Positions 44,345-54,995 of a stretch of DNA of 64,000 nt are shown here, piece after piece. Source of the DNA: Gentiana macrophylla (lineage: Eukaryota > Streptophyta > Magnoliopsida > Gentianales > Gentianaceae); assembly GCA_026214975.1 (NCBI GenBank), contig CM047813.1, positions 34,071,871 to 34,135,870 on the forward strand, in the 5' to 3' direction. Below the pieces are notes generated by a model. That model saw nothing but the letters and a program-made list of their open reading frames with translations. It was not told where the DNA came from and ran no database searches. Position 1 is the stretch's first letter; each line of letters begins with the position of its first letter. Both the position numbers and the translations under genes were made by a program.

Positions 44345-45965
44345 ATGATGACCATACGAGCTGTTATAGAAGCTAGCAAAAACATGTTTTTCTTCATCAT
44401 ATGATCTTGTATAGGTTTTCAATGGAGTCTGATATTGTATAAGTTAAAACCACACAAGCAATGTGTAGTCATATGATAGGTTTTAGTAGACTAGGACAAG
44501 TCAAAACTTCAGTAGTTAAGATTCAGTTGAATTCTCAAAAGCAGAGCTAAAGACTAGAATATTGAGGGATCAAACTCAGATCAAAAGACTGAGGGATCAG
44601 ACTTAGATGAGAAGACCTGTAGACCTGAACATCAAGACCAAATCATGAAAATTACTTCAAGAAAGTCTTATGATGACTTGAAGTAAATCCATGCGATAAG
44701 ACTTGAAGTCAAGTAATGTGATGAAAACTTCAAGCAAATAAAAATCGTGTAATCTGATATCACAAATATAAGATCAGAGAAATCAGTTCAGACTCGGAAG
44801 ACTAATTTATGTAGTTTTGAAGTTCAGATGAGAAGATCAGTTTAGCTGAGACAAAAATAGTTTAGAACAAAAGATTCAGCAGAACATAATCACACTTAGT
44901 AATTCAGCCGTGAAGAATATTGATCAAACTAATAAGGACCTGATCAGAGCTGAAATGTAAATTACTTAATGAAATATCTTAATTATTCAATTCAAATTAC
45001 TCATCTCAAGATAAGGACAAAATTTAGGACGTCAGATAAAAGTTTAATTGATTGCCAAGCTTAAATTGCGGAGGATACAATCATTGAATTCAATTATTTT
45101 ACAGTTTGTCAATGTCAAAAGGACGAATATACAATTTGTAGAACCAATCATAACGTATTTTCAGGATATTCAGATAATAATCAACATAATAATCAAACGA
45201 CTAATCATTCAAACAGGCAGAATTATGAAGATGAACGTTGAAGTGTTTCAACAGTATAAATACAAGACTTGCAAATCAACAAAAAATAAGAGCACAAGTA
45301 TAAACAAGATTTCCATTACTCTAGTGAAATTCCTTCTCATCAAGAACATTCAATATTCTCTAAGGAATTCAAAGCAATATCCATAAATTCAAGAAGTTTC
45401 AATCAAATAATGCTACAGAGACATATGCAACAACAACTCTTGAATCAAAGCACTTGATCTTACAAGTTATATCCAAAAAACTGCTCAAGAATCTTATTGA
45501 TTCAAAATCAACACTTTGATTATTCAATGTTTGGTCTGTGAAGCAGATGACAAGTTTGTGAATGATAGAATATTAGTGAAGCATATGTAGGGTGTGAAGG
45601 ACTGAAGCAACTGAATTAGAGATTCTAAGAATGAGCTTTGTGAATAGGTGACAGCTGTTGAAGATGTCATTCTTTTAAGGAACATTAGAGCTATTTCAGT
45701 GAAGCAGCTGAGAATAGTTGTCAGGGACTTGATATTTCAGATCGTGAAGCTGAGGATTACAGTAAAGGAAAATCATACTATAGTATCGTGAAGCTGAGGA
45801 TTACAGTTAAGGGAATCGGGGACGTAAGGGATTACATCACCTCAAACCTCGATAACAAATTTCTTTGTGTTATTTATTTTTCAGCAATTTTCTTTGAGCA
45901 CAATAGTATAATTCGCTTGATCACTTAATCACTCACTTGAATTTGAAAACTGTTTTTAAAAGGCT
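44345..45965. other. LTR-like AT-rich stretch, no coding
   Basis: The text has no protein frame of note. A CAGTATAAATACAAG box at about 45254 and an ending with GTTTTTAAAAGGCTTTTAATCCGCTGCG at about 45950 (split here as GTTTTTAAAAGG and TCCGCTGCG) recall the right ends of SIRE/Tork-type copia LTRs. A near-tandem phrase ATCGTGAAGCTGAGGATTACAG occurs at about 45740 and 45786. No borders or duplication were found, so this is only a suggestion. Confidence 0.3.
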
Positions 45966-45966
45966 T

Positions 45967-46270
45967 TTAATCCGCTGCGTAAACTCCGTTGAAATGTATA
46001 TAAGCAATTAAACTGATTTTGGTTAAGTTATGCTTTAATTTAATGTCACATTGCCTCCTTGCCTGGAAGTCCACTAAACTCACTTTTGGTTTCTTGATTG
46101 TACCATCGAAAAACTCATACTTGTTCTTCATGATTAAATTCATTTCCATGGACATCTTCCATGGATGATAGTTATTACCATTGATTAATGGCCTAACTAA
46201 TACCAATGAAGGATTTTCATTGGGATGGAGATAAAAGAGACTAGAGGGACTCAATTATTTATTCTTCTCT
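45967..46270 (-). pseudogene. Copia gag N-terminal fragment (copia J, reverse strand)
   Basis: On the reverse strand the frame reads HPNENPSLVLVRPLINGNNY, then HPWKMSMEMNLIMKNKYEF and DGTIKK. This is the N-terminal gag block of plant copia elements (LHPSDNPG...LNGSNYHSW type). A TAA stop follows the likely ATG after six codons. The gag ends abruptly at 45967, and no pol follows on that side. Confidence 0.8.
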
Positions 46271-46485
46271 ACCATGGCCTACAAGAACTATAAATGAAAA
46301 TCCCAGAAAAATTGATCGAGAACTGAATTTACATGAATAAATACATAATAATTCACAGAATACGCTCAAGATTCTATCAAACAACTAGAAGATGAAGAAT
46401 ACTCTCAAGATTCTCCAAAAACAACAAAAATTTCAAGAAAAATTCTCACATTTTCCCTAAAAACATCAGAATTAGAGCACAAGTC

Positions 46486-46497
46486 GCTCTGCTACCA
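46486..46497 (-). other. Primer-binding site of copia J, tRNA-Met type
   Basis: On the reverse strand TGGTAGCAGAGC directly follows the LTR. It differs by one base from the standard TGGTATCAGAGC. Confidence 0.8.
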
Positions 46498-46822
46498 TGT
46501 TGAAATTAAACTTAAAAAATAAAATAAAATGCGGAATTCTCATTAATCAGCAAGATGAACAAGTTAAGTTACATGGTGTTGATGATGGATTATTTAGTAG
46601 TTACAAGCGGTTATAATAGAAAGTACAAGAATTTTCTTCAGCTTTGCGTTTTGAGCTGAAAATGCTCAGTTGAGTCTTCAGGTTTGAAGTCTTCATGTTT
46701 GAATTCACCACTGGTGATTTTTTTTCACGACTGTTTCTGTTCAGCTCTGAATATGATATGAAAGGTGTACGCACATCTTACTTGCATCCAACACTCATTT
46801 ATCCACATTATACATGTTAACA
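46498..46822 (-). repeat. 5' LTR of truncated copia J
   Basis: On the plus strand the LTR runs TGTTGAAATTAAAC to ATACATGTTAACA, with near-inverted ends (TGTTGA/TTAACA). The left border is fixed by the primer-binding site; the right border is the best TG...CA match and is less certain. The second LTR was not found, so the element is truncated. Confidence 0.65.
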
Positions 46823-48010
46823 GTCACTGCATCTCATATCATAGGTATTGTATAAGTTTATATGATATAGTGAAACTGAAGATGCAATGACAACTAATTT
46901 TGTCTTCATAAAGTGACACTGAAGATGTACGGTACAAGAAAACCTCTTTTAGATGACAATAAAATGAAAGAATAAACACAATCAGTCGGTGGAAGAAAAA
47001 CAGTCTTCGGAAAATGGTAGACAGCAAAATTGATTTTCGTGAGCGGTTAAAGAACGGCGGCAGAGTTACCTTAAAAATGAGTTCGTGAAAATTGACTGAT
47101 AAGGGTATACCGTGAAATGAATTTCATGAAGAAAAAAACTTAATGATATTAAACAAACACGGAGAAATATTTTCATTGGGTAGGATATTGCTACGTAAAA
47201 CTTACAAAGGTCATTAAAAGCACTTCATAAATTTTAATAATATCATCTTTTAAAAAACATTTTTACGATATTCACGACGTGCATATAAAGCATGTCATAA
47301 AATCTAAAATTTACGACGTGCATTTTATGCACATCGTAAATTTTGCGTCGTAATCGCACAATTTTCTGGAAGTGGTAGTGACAACCTAGATTAATTGACG
47401 ATATTGTCTAGTGTCACTGCATCTTCACATATCACTGCACTTCAGGGTCACATGTCATTTCATCTTCAAAACTGATGAAATCATGTCATTGTTCGTTCTA
47501 CTTCTCATGTGAGGTGCAATTGTTAGTTGTCACTTCATCTTATTCATAGTTATTGTATAAGTTTTAAAGATATAGTGAAACTAAAGATGCAGTGACAAAA
47601 AATTTGGTCATCATAAATTGATGGATGATATTCTCTAGTGTCACTGCATCTTCACATATCGCTGCACTTCGGTGTTACATGTCATTGCATCTTCAAAACC
47701 GATGAAATCACATGTCAATGCATTCAAAACCGAAATATGAGAAATCACACATCGCTATCACCATATTTTCTCTTCTTATAGTGTCACTTCAGATGCACTA
47801 ATACATGATTTCATCTTTACAAAACGTTACTTAAGATGCAATGACGCATGATTTGCTATTTGTAAAATGTCACACAAGATGAAGCGCACATTCACATGTC
47901 ACTGCATCTTTTGATGTCATTGGATCATCACACGTCAATGTATCTTCAACTGTCACGACATCGCACTGTCACTGCATTGCGTCAAATTTATGAAGTCAGA
48001 AACTGCATTT
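46823..48010. repeat. Cluster of GTCACTGCATCTTC-like motifs in both orientations
   Basis: More than a dozen variants of GTCACTGCATCTTC or its complement GAAGATGCAGTGAC occur, for example at 46823, 46879, 47413, 47590, 47638, 47670, 47800, 47835, 47893 and 47975. Larger phrases such as CACATATCACTGCACTTC are also duplicated (47427 and 47653). Such clusters of inverted and direct short words resemble the subterminal transposase-binding regions of CACTA or MULE elements. The parent element was not identified. Confidence 0.6.
47268..47380. mobile_element. Possible CACTA right end inside the motif cluster
   Basis: The stretch ends TTCTGGAAGTGGTAGTG at 47380, whose complement begins CACTACCACTTCCAGAA, CACTA-like. 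Just inside are ACGACGTGCAT words and a hairpin ACGACGTGCATTTTATGCAC. A weak left counterpart, TACAAGAAAACCTC at about 46934, lacks CAC. If real, the element is a small degenerate MITE of about 450 bp. Confidence 0.35.
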
Positions 48011-48629
48011 GCCACTACATATGCGAATGTTGATGTCACAGCATTAAGTTTCACTGCATAAAATGTTGTCATTGTATGTCCCGAGGTTTAAAAAATTAGA
48101 AAGAAGGCTGAAGACGCGTCAGTGACCGTCGGATATGAACTACTAGCCGTTAGTGATGTCATTTAGCGTATTTATGATGTCATGGCTTTATTTATGTCGT
48201 ATTTATGTTATTTGAGTATCCCGACTTATTGCCCAAGTTGTTAAGGGTCTATATCAATGAGATGTAAACATGGATACATGAGGATGATGATTAATGAAAA
48301 TCTCTTACTTTCTCTTCTAATTTCTTCCGTCTATTCTACTCTCTGTTTCTTCCCTTCTTCCCCAAAACTCCCCTTCTTCCCCGTTCTATTTCTGTGAAAT
48401 TCTACATTTTTGTACTTGCATTTGTGACAAGTGGTGTTTTTGCATATATGCCGTGATAGTCGCTGGCAAGGTGCGAAAATTTTGGATTTTTAAAATTACA
48501 TCGGAAAATATCAAATGAGAATCAAAATAAAGTGGACAAAAAATATGAAACGGTGCAAGTATTACGATGATCTGAGTTTTAGATTAAAATATTTAATCTT
48601 TTGAAGTATTGACTAGGAGAAAGAAAATA
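48011..48629. other. Spacer, LTR-like pyrimidine-rich end, nothing firm
   Basis: At 48300-48400 a C/T-rich run (CTTCCCTTCTTCCCC) resembles the right ends of some LTRs, but no borders were found. At 48480-48610 the wording resembles the duplicated block at 24627-24852. The next element interrupts this sequence at 48634. Confidence 0.3.
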
Positions 48630-48634
48630 GGATT

Positions 48635-48841
48635 TGTTATGGAACTAATAAATAACAGAGAAAAAAAATGATGAAATTTATAAAGTATAAAGAAGAAGAA
48701 GGGAAAATGTTGTGTATTATTTCACAGATATCATGAGGTATTTATAGTAGAAATTACAGTGTAGATACAATAATTTGAGTTAATCCAATATCTAATAAAT
48801 GAATTTAAATATTAGATAATCCACAAAGTTTATCTTTTACA
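48635..48841 (-). repeat. 3' LTR of copia I
   Basis: This 207-bp LTR runs TGTTATGGAAC to CTTTTACA on the plus strand. It is similar to the right LTR with several substitutions and small indels. Confidence 0.88.
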
Positions 48842-49004
48842 TAACACTCCCCATTGGATGTCTATTAGATATGATATGCCTCATTAAAACTTTACTAAGA
48901 AAAAACCCAGTTGGAAAAAAATCATAGTTAAGGAAAAATAGTACATATTTATCTATCCTTATTTACTCACCCTGATCCAAGCATCAATTAAGGTCTTTCA
49001 AACG

Positions 49005-49160
49005 TCACATCACAATGCTCTTCACCAGTCTCTCAAATGTTGCAGTCGGCAATGTCTTGGTAAATAAATCTGTCAGATTGTCGGTTGATCGGATCTGTTG
49101 CACATCAATTTCCCCATTCTTTTGCAAGTCTATTATATGGCTGAATTAATTTCTCGATCT
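49005..49160 (-). pseudogene. C-terminal end of copia RNase H (copia I)
   Basis: On the reverse strand the frame reads DLQKNGEIDVQQIRS, then DNLTDLFTKTLPTATFERL. This is the standard C-terminal motif of plant copia pol (DNLADLFTKSLP type). It shows that the element descends from an autonomous copia and lost the rest of pol. Confidence 0.85.
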
Positions 49161-49679
49161 GAGTTGCATAACATATATGTCATGTACTATCAACTTTGCT
49201 AGAAAAAACCTAGTGGGAAAAAACTAGACAATGAAAATAGTTCATGCCATATGCGTTTTATGTGTTACACTGACTACCTCGTTAAAAACTTTTAACTAAG
49301 AAAACCTTGTGGGTAAAACTTGGTTAAAGGGAAAAGAGTACAATCATTAGTTTTATGACCAAATGCTTAAAATAGTTTTGAAGTTGTCGCTCCCCCAGAC
49401 GACAACAATCTTCCTTATGTACGCATTCCAATACTATAAACACAATTTTTTCCAAAAAAAGATGTAGGTTTGATCTTAGTGAACGAATTTGCTGAATTGT
49501 CACTAGAGCGTACATTTTGTATATCATCACTTTATTTATTAATTAAAGTTCAAAACATCGCAACAATAGAGAAAAAAAATCAACATCCTAAAACAACTCT
49601 GTTTGGATAAAGAGAAAATGCATAAGAAAATTGCTAAAGCCACAATAATCTGAAACAATCAAGCGATATCATTAAAGAA

Positions 49680-50700
49680 ATCCACAACTTCCATGGGTGA
49701 CATCAATGGCATATCAAAATTCAGGTCATCATTCTTTTGATGTGATGGTGGCATATCAAAGTCCATGTCATCATTTTTCTGATCAATCAAATTTGCATTT
49801 GCCTCAGCACATTTTTATGGCTTTCCTTGTGATGCCTGATAAAGTTCAACTAGATGTTTTGCCATGCGGCATTTCTTGGATCAATGTCCTTCCATTCCAC
49901 ATCTGTAGCATTTGTCACCACGGGCTTTCTTTTCATTATTATTGTTATCCAGCTGTGGTGGATAACTTCGTTTCTTGCCACGATTTTCATTGTGATAGAT
50001 AACATATTTTCCACGACCACGGCCTCTACCACGATCTCCACCGCGACCACGGCCAAAATTCGAAGATTGTGTCGTATTCACTTCAGGGAATGAACTGGCA
50101 CCAGTGGGACGAGACTCGTGAGTTTTCATCGTAGTTCATTATTTTGCACAGCCAGCAATAGACATGCAATGAGATCCATATATCTCTTGAAACCTTTTTC
50201 TCGATATTGCTGCTGCAAAAGCACATTCGAGACATAAAATGTGGAAAAAGTTATTTCCAGCATGTCTCAATTTGTCACTTTTTCACCATATAATTTCAAT
50301 TGTGTTGTAATCTTAAAAATGCCTGAATTATATTCAGTGACATATTCAAAATCCTGCAATCGCATGTTTAGCCAATAATATCTGGTCTTTGGTAAAACGA
50401 CCAACCTCGAGTGGTCGAACCTCTCTTTCAGATTGTTCCACAATTCAAACGGATCTTTCACCATTAAATAATCATGTTTCAATCCCTCGTCAAGATGATG
50501 ACAGAGAAATATCATGACCATTGCACGGTCTTGGTTTGTCTCAGTGTTATTCACGACAATTGTTTTTCCAAGCCCCATAAATTCCAAGTGTATTTCAACA
50601 TTCATGACACATGATAAGTAATTTTTTCCTGATATGTTTAGGAGAACAAATTCTTGTTTGGTGATGTTAGTCAGTGAAAGAAAACCATGAAGAATGCAAT
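49680..50700 (-). pseudogene. Copia gag with zinc knuckle (copia I)
   Basis: Reverse-strand frames read SLTNITKQEFVLLNISGKNY near 50690-50620, EIHLEFMGLGKTI at about 50580, and HHLDEGLKHDYLMVKDPFEL, then NNLKERFDHSRLV in the UBN2 domain. RLQDFEYVTEYNSGIF follows. Near 50100-49990 a Gly/Arg-rich linker (FGRGRGGDRGRGRGRG) leads to the zinc knuckle CYRCGMEGH, where a TGA replaces the usual Trp codon. The C-terminal tail ends near 49680. Stops and one frame change make it a pseudogene. Confidence 0.88.
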
Positions 50701-50753
50701 AGAAAAAAGAATTACCTCAAATCATCTGCCGGCAGACTCTCATACTGATAACA

Positions 50754-50952
50754 TGTTATGGAACTAATAAATAACAGAGAAAACAAATGGATGAAATATA
50801 AAGTATACATAAGAAGGAAAAATGTTATGTATTATTTCACTGTTATCATGAAGTATTTATAGTAGAAATTACAATGTAATACAATAATTTGAGTTAATTC
50901 AATATCTAATAAATGAATATAAATAATAGTAATCCACAAAGTTATCTGTACA
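50754..50952 (-). repeat. 5' LTR of copia I
   Basis: This 199-bp LTR runs TGTTATGGAAC to ATCTGTACA on the plus strand. The reverse-strand PBS next to it reads TGTTATCAGTATGAGAG, a poor match to tRNA-Met. Confidence 0.88.
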
Positions 50953-50957
50953 GGATT

Positions 50958-51898
50958 AAGTTTTTTTCTTTTTTCTTTTTTGTAACTCGGCGGTTCTTTT
51001 TGTTTTTTTTGAGAACTCGGCGGTTCTTTTTTGTAACTCGGCGGTTCTTTAACGGTGTTTTTTCAATTGTTAATTGAGTTTAGGTTTGTCCACCGATAAC
51101 AAAAAAAATTTAAAGCTGATTTCTATTTTACTTGATTTCATGTCTTTTTTACTCTTACCCCCCTTTTAATTTTTGGTATAACTTTCTTAACAACTCATAC
51201 ACCATGATTTCTCTCTTTTTATTGACCTCAGGAAGATATAATCAAAACGTATGCTGAAAACAAAGTGCAAAAAATTTAATTTTGAGTGATTCAGTTATTG
51301 GCTGAAAGTGAATCTTTGACCGATAAGAGAAAATACATTTCAAAAATTAAGAAAGCCCAATTTATTTGATATTAAAAATTTATAGGTTAGTCAACTTGTA
51401 TTAACCTTTTCAAAATGGAAAAGATTTGTTACAATTTTATACTATTGACGTCGCATTTGTGAGTGGGTGAAAGATGGATCAGAAGAAATCATCCAAATCT
51501 ATACGTCACTTTAAATTTTTTACAAGTCGTCGTGATCCATTTTCACATCCATACTTCTTCATGTTCGACAAAATATCCACACTAGCAAAACGTTGACATT
51601 CTTAACTTGGGGTTTCTTCCAAAACTTTCCCGACGGAATTTATTCGATGGAAATTTGTTGTTATAAAATGATTATACCAAATGATATATTTTAGTAGTGT
51701 AATATCACATATTCACAAACTGAGAGAAAAAATATTAAGACATGAGGTTAAGGTATATTTGACTTGATAACTTAACCATTTTAGACGAGCTAATTAAGAC
51801 GACGGCATAAGTAGTCATTGGAGCCATTATGTCGCAAATAACACCTCTAGGTCTGATGTCTAGGGTGCATGACTTGTCTAGGGTGTGTTACACGTGGC
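50958..51898. other. Spacer with a short tandem repeat
   Basis: Three copies of GTAACTCGGCGGTTCTTTTT or a close variant lie at about 50984-51051. The rest is AT-rich and no gene was recognised. Confidence 0.4.
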
Positions 51899-52340
51899 AT
51901 CACCCACATTCACACGTTAGTTAGGGTCCTGGCGGCTTTTCCTTTTCTTTAAATAGGGAAGAATGTAATATATATATACCCACATTTACACCCTAGTTAG
52001 GGTCCTGATATCTTTTCCTTTTCATAAATGGGGAAGAATGTACTATATCGCCTCCTTCATAGAAAGGGAGAATGTAATATCCATTGGCACCACCCACCTT
52101 TACACCCTAGTTAGGGTCCTGACGTCCTTTCATTTTCCGTAGTATTAAGAAGGGAGAATGTAATATCCATGTAATCCCACACTAACAAATCGAGAGAAAT
52201 AGTAATAAGAGGGGAGAATGTAATATCCCGCTCTGATAATCGAGAGAAATAGTATTAAGAGGGAAATGTAATATCCATGTAATATTCACATTGACAAATT
52301 GAGAGAAAGAGTATTTAGAGAGAAGAATGTAATCTCTAAC
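51899..52340. repeat. Degenerate tandem repeat with GGGAGAATGTAATATCC words
   Basis: Three copies of about 80-110 bp (CACCCACCTTTACACC, then CTAGTTAGGGTCCTG, then GGGAGAATGTAATAT) are followed by about four copies of about 60 bp (AAATCGAGAGAAATAGTA, then GAGGGGAGAATGTAATATCC). The recurring word looks like the polypurine tract plus LTR start of chromovirus elements, and is close to the junction of element C (GGGGAAGGAATGTAATATTCC without the last base). The repeat ends about 200 bp left of C. Confidence 0.65.
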
Positions 52341-52637
52341 ACCGTGAGAGACAGTGAAAGTCACTTCTATTTACCTTTGGTATGTGTCTAATAATGCTGC
52401 AATCTATAGATGTTTTAACAATAAGAAAGATAGAAACATAAATATCACTCAGTCACACATGGATCGTCTATTGTAAGGTGTGTTAGCATATATTATATAT
52501 TTTGTATTAGCCATAAGGGCATTTTATTCTTTTAGAGTTTGGCTGTAATATTCTGATTTTCGGGAAAGGGCAGACGTGTCATTTTGCGAAAACGAAATAT
52601 TATTATTCTTTAATTCTTTTATGGAATTAAGTATTTT

Positions 52638-52639
<2 letters not shown>

Positions 52640-52713
<74 letters not shown>
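52640..52713. repeat. TA/TG microsatellite in 5' LTR of C
   Basis: About 15 TA units run into about 22 TG units. The 3' LTR has the same tract at about 60155-60218 with fewer TG units. Confidence 0.95.
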
Positions 52714-52714
<1 letters not shown>

Positions 52715-53432
52715 TAAAATATACGTATATATTTTGGGGTGAAACTGATTATTTAATAATACGGAAAATAATAAGAATTTTTTTTTGGGATTAGATATTT
52801 AAGGAAAATAAATCCCACAATCCTTATAACCTACTAGAAATCAGAATTTCTCCTTACGTTCAGTGAAGAGGTGAGGAGAACAATAGAAAAAAAAGGACTG
52901 AGAGATTTCTTTCAGTTTCTAAGGCGATTCTTAACGGTTTTCAGATCAGAGTAGAGCATCGGCATCGTCGTGAAGAGAGCAACGTTTCAACACAAGAAAG
53001 TTGGGACTTTGTCAAGGTAGGTTCTCGATCCCTAGCCGTGTTCTTGACTGAGTTTGATGGATTCAAACTCTTGAATTTGTTGTCTTATGTGTTTAGAAGC
53101 GTGTGATCGAATCTAATCTAATTTTGGATTGATCACCTAGGTTTTTTGCGAAGGAAAGGTCGTTTCGTTGCAGATTTTTGTAGCTTTTGAGTTGGAATAG
53201 CTTGCTAAAAGGTAAGAGGCTCTTCCTACTTTCTAATTATGGTTTTAGGGATTAGATTGATAAGCAATGTGGTTTAGATGATAGAAATCATGTTGGTTGA
53301 TCGTATAAGGATTGAGAGATTTGTGGTATGATAAAGTTATGTTTTTCTGATCACAATCATGCAGAACATGTTTGGAATCGAGTAGAGATCGCAAAGTGTA
53401 GAAAGATCATGTTTTAGGGTTTTTCTGCGTTG

Positions 53433-53735
53433 AATGCATACGCATTGGCTAGCAATGCGCACGCATTTCTGTTACAGGATTGTCTGGCTTTAGTTCCAGC
53501 AGGTGGAATGCGCACACATTCGTGATTCAAGATGTTAAGTCCTTCTCCCAGCAAGTGCAATGCGTACACATTCAACGGAATGCGCACGCATTGCTATTTC
53601 AGGTTGTAAAAAGTTGCTCCCAGCATGATCAATGCACGCGCATTGCAAGCAATGCGCACGCATTGGCTGGCCAGGAACTTTCAGCACATTTTTGGACAGG
53701 GAATGCGCATGCATTCCAAGGAATGTGCAGCATTG
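53433..53735. repeat. Palindrome array in 5' LTR of C
   Basis: Nine copies of AATGCG-NN-CGCATT words (some with one or two changes) occur, several as close pairs about 20 bp apart. The 3' LTR keeps five full copies and one partial (60925-61154). Confidence 0.85.
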
Positions 53736-54898
53736 ATCCCCAGTTTTGATAAAATGCTGTTTAAGCTATTATTGAGATTTAAACGTTGTTTCATGATCTA
53801 ATCACATTAATTAAACATGATCAAGACTTGATTGAGCTTCTGATGCGTTTAGTTCCGGCACCGAATGTACTTTTCAAGGGAGTTGAAGTTCGGGACCGTC
53901 GGAAGGGCATGAAAGGGTCTTGTGCTTTGATGAACTAGAGTTCATCAATATCTGTGTATTTGATAGGGTACAATGTCTAGCTGTCTAAGTGAGGGAGTAG
54001 AGTTGTTAAGGTGAGCTTTATCCTTGAAAACACTTAAGTGGCTAGTTAGTGCATAATAAATTACAAACATGGTAGTAAAAAGATAAAATGTCATGCTATT
54101 CTTGGTCAGGCACCGATTCATATCGGCGATGTGGTATGCTCATAAAGGTGAACAACGCTACTGGCTTTAAAGGATGAAGGGTAGTGGAGGAAACTCATCG
54201 AGCATATACGCATACCGGGTAGACCCCGGAGCTATCAGGTGCTATCCACCGTTAGTTAGCAAGTATATCTTCAGGTTGATAAACGCCATGCGTAGTGCCC
54301 TTGAATGCTGACGTAACCAAGATAAGTTAAGGTAGATTTGTATAGTCATGACGTGTTGATGCACATGAAATGAAGCCTAGATTGTGTCGGGCTTATAAAG
54401 ATAGTCTTTTAATTATAAATCATAGTTAATTTGTAGCTTTTACCTCTTATTGAGTACTTTGTACTTACCTCAAATGCATTGTTTTTCTATGTGTTTGGGG
54501 GAGAGAAGATGAACAGGTAGATCCGGAGTTCGAGGAGGACTTTGATGACGACCTTTGAGGACGCCAACGTTGTAGCTTTTATTTTTATGTTTATTATTTT
54601 GTTTTAAAGATACATTAAACCTTGTAGTTTCTTTTATTGTACTTTTTGGAGGTTTCCTACGTTTTAGATTTTCATTTGGTTTTCCAATGTAAAAAATGTT
54701 ATATTTCTAACTTTAGTTTGAGTTTCTATTCTTGGTTGGTTGTTTGAAAAATATACCTGAGCCTTTTGCTTCCGTCTTGCTTAAATCGATACGACGTAGT
54801 AGAGACTTGCATATAATCTGAGAGTTATTTTATATTATATGTGCCGAATGTTCTTTTTCCGGATAAGGATTCGGTGTCCGGGAATGGGGCAATACAGT

Positions 54899-54910
54899 TG
54901 GTGTCTGAGC
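54899..54910 (+). other. Primer-binding site of gypsy C, tRNA-Met type
   Basis: TGGTGTCTGAGC lies two bases after the LTR. It differs at two positions from TGGTATCAGAGC. Confidence 0.7.
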
Positions 54911-54995
54911 CAAGCGTCTTTTAGGCTTCTTTTCTTCTAAGATAAGATTTCTTTAGATCTCTTAGTAACGTTTTGAGTTTTCTTTGATCATCAGG

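Larger units (their letters stand above)
48635..50952 (-). mobile_element. Internally deleted Ty1/copia element I, reverse strand
   Basis: This is a complete insertion of 2,318 bp flanked by the duplication GGATT (48630-48634 and 50953-50957). LTRs of about 200 bp begin TGTTATGGAAC on the plus strand. On the reverse strand the order is 5' LTR (50754-50952), degenerate tRNA-Met type PBS, gag with zinc knuckle, then only the last residues of RNase H, a polypurine tract near 48842-48855 and the 3' LTR (48635-48841). Protease, integrase and reverse transcriptase are deleted. Confidence 0.92.
52544..54896 (+). repeat. 5' LTR of gypsy C
   Basis: This 2,353-bp LTR runs TGTAATATTCTG to GGGGCAATACA. 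It holds a TA/TG microsatellite (about 52640-52713), two donor-like sites, the palindrome array (53433-53735), the acidic frame ending at about 54558 and a terminal hairpin region. The 3' LTR is about 100 bp shorter, largely because its palindrome array has fewer units. Confidence 0.92.
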
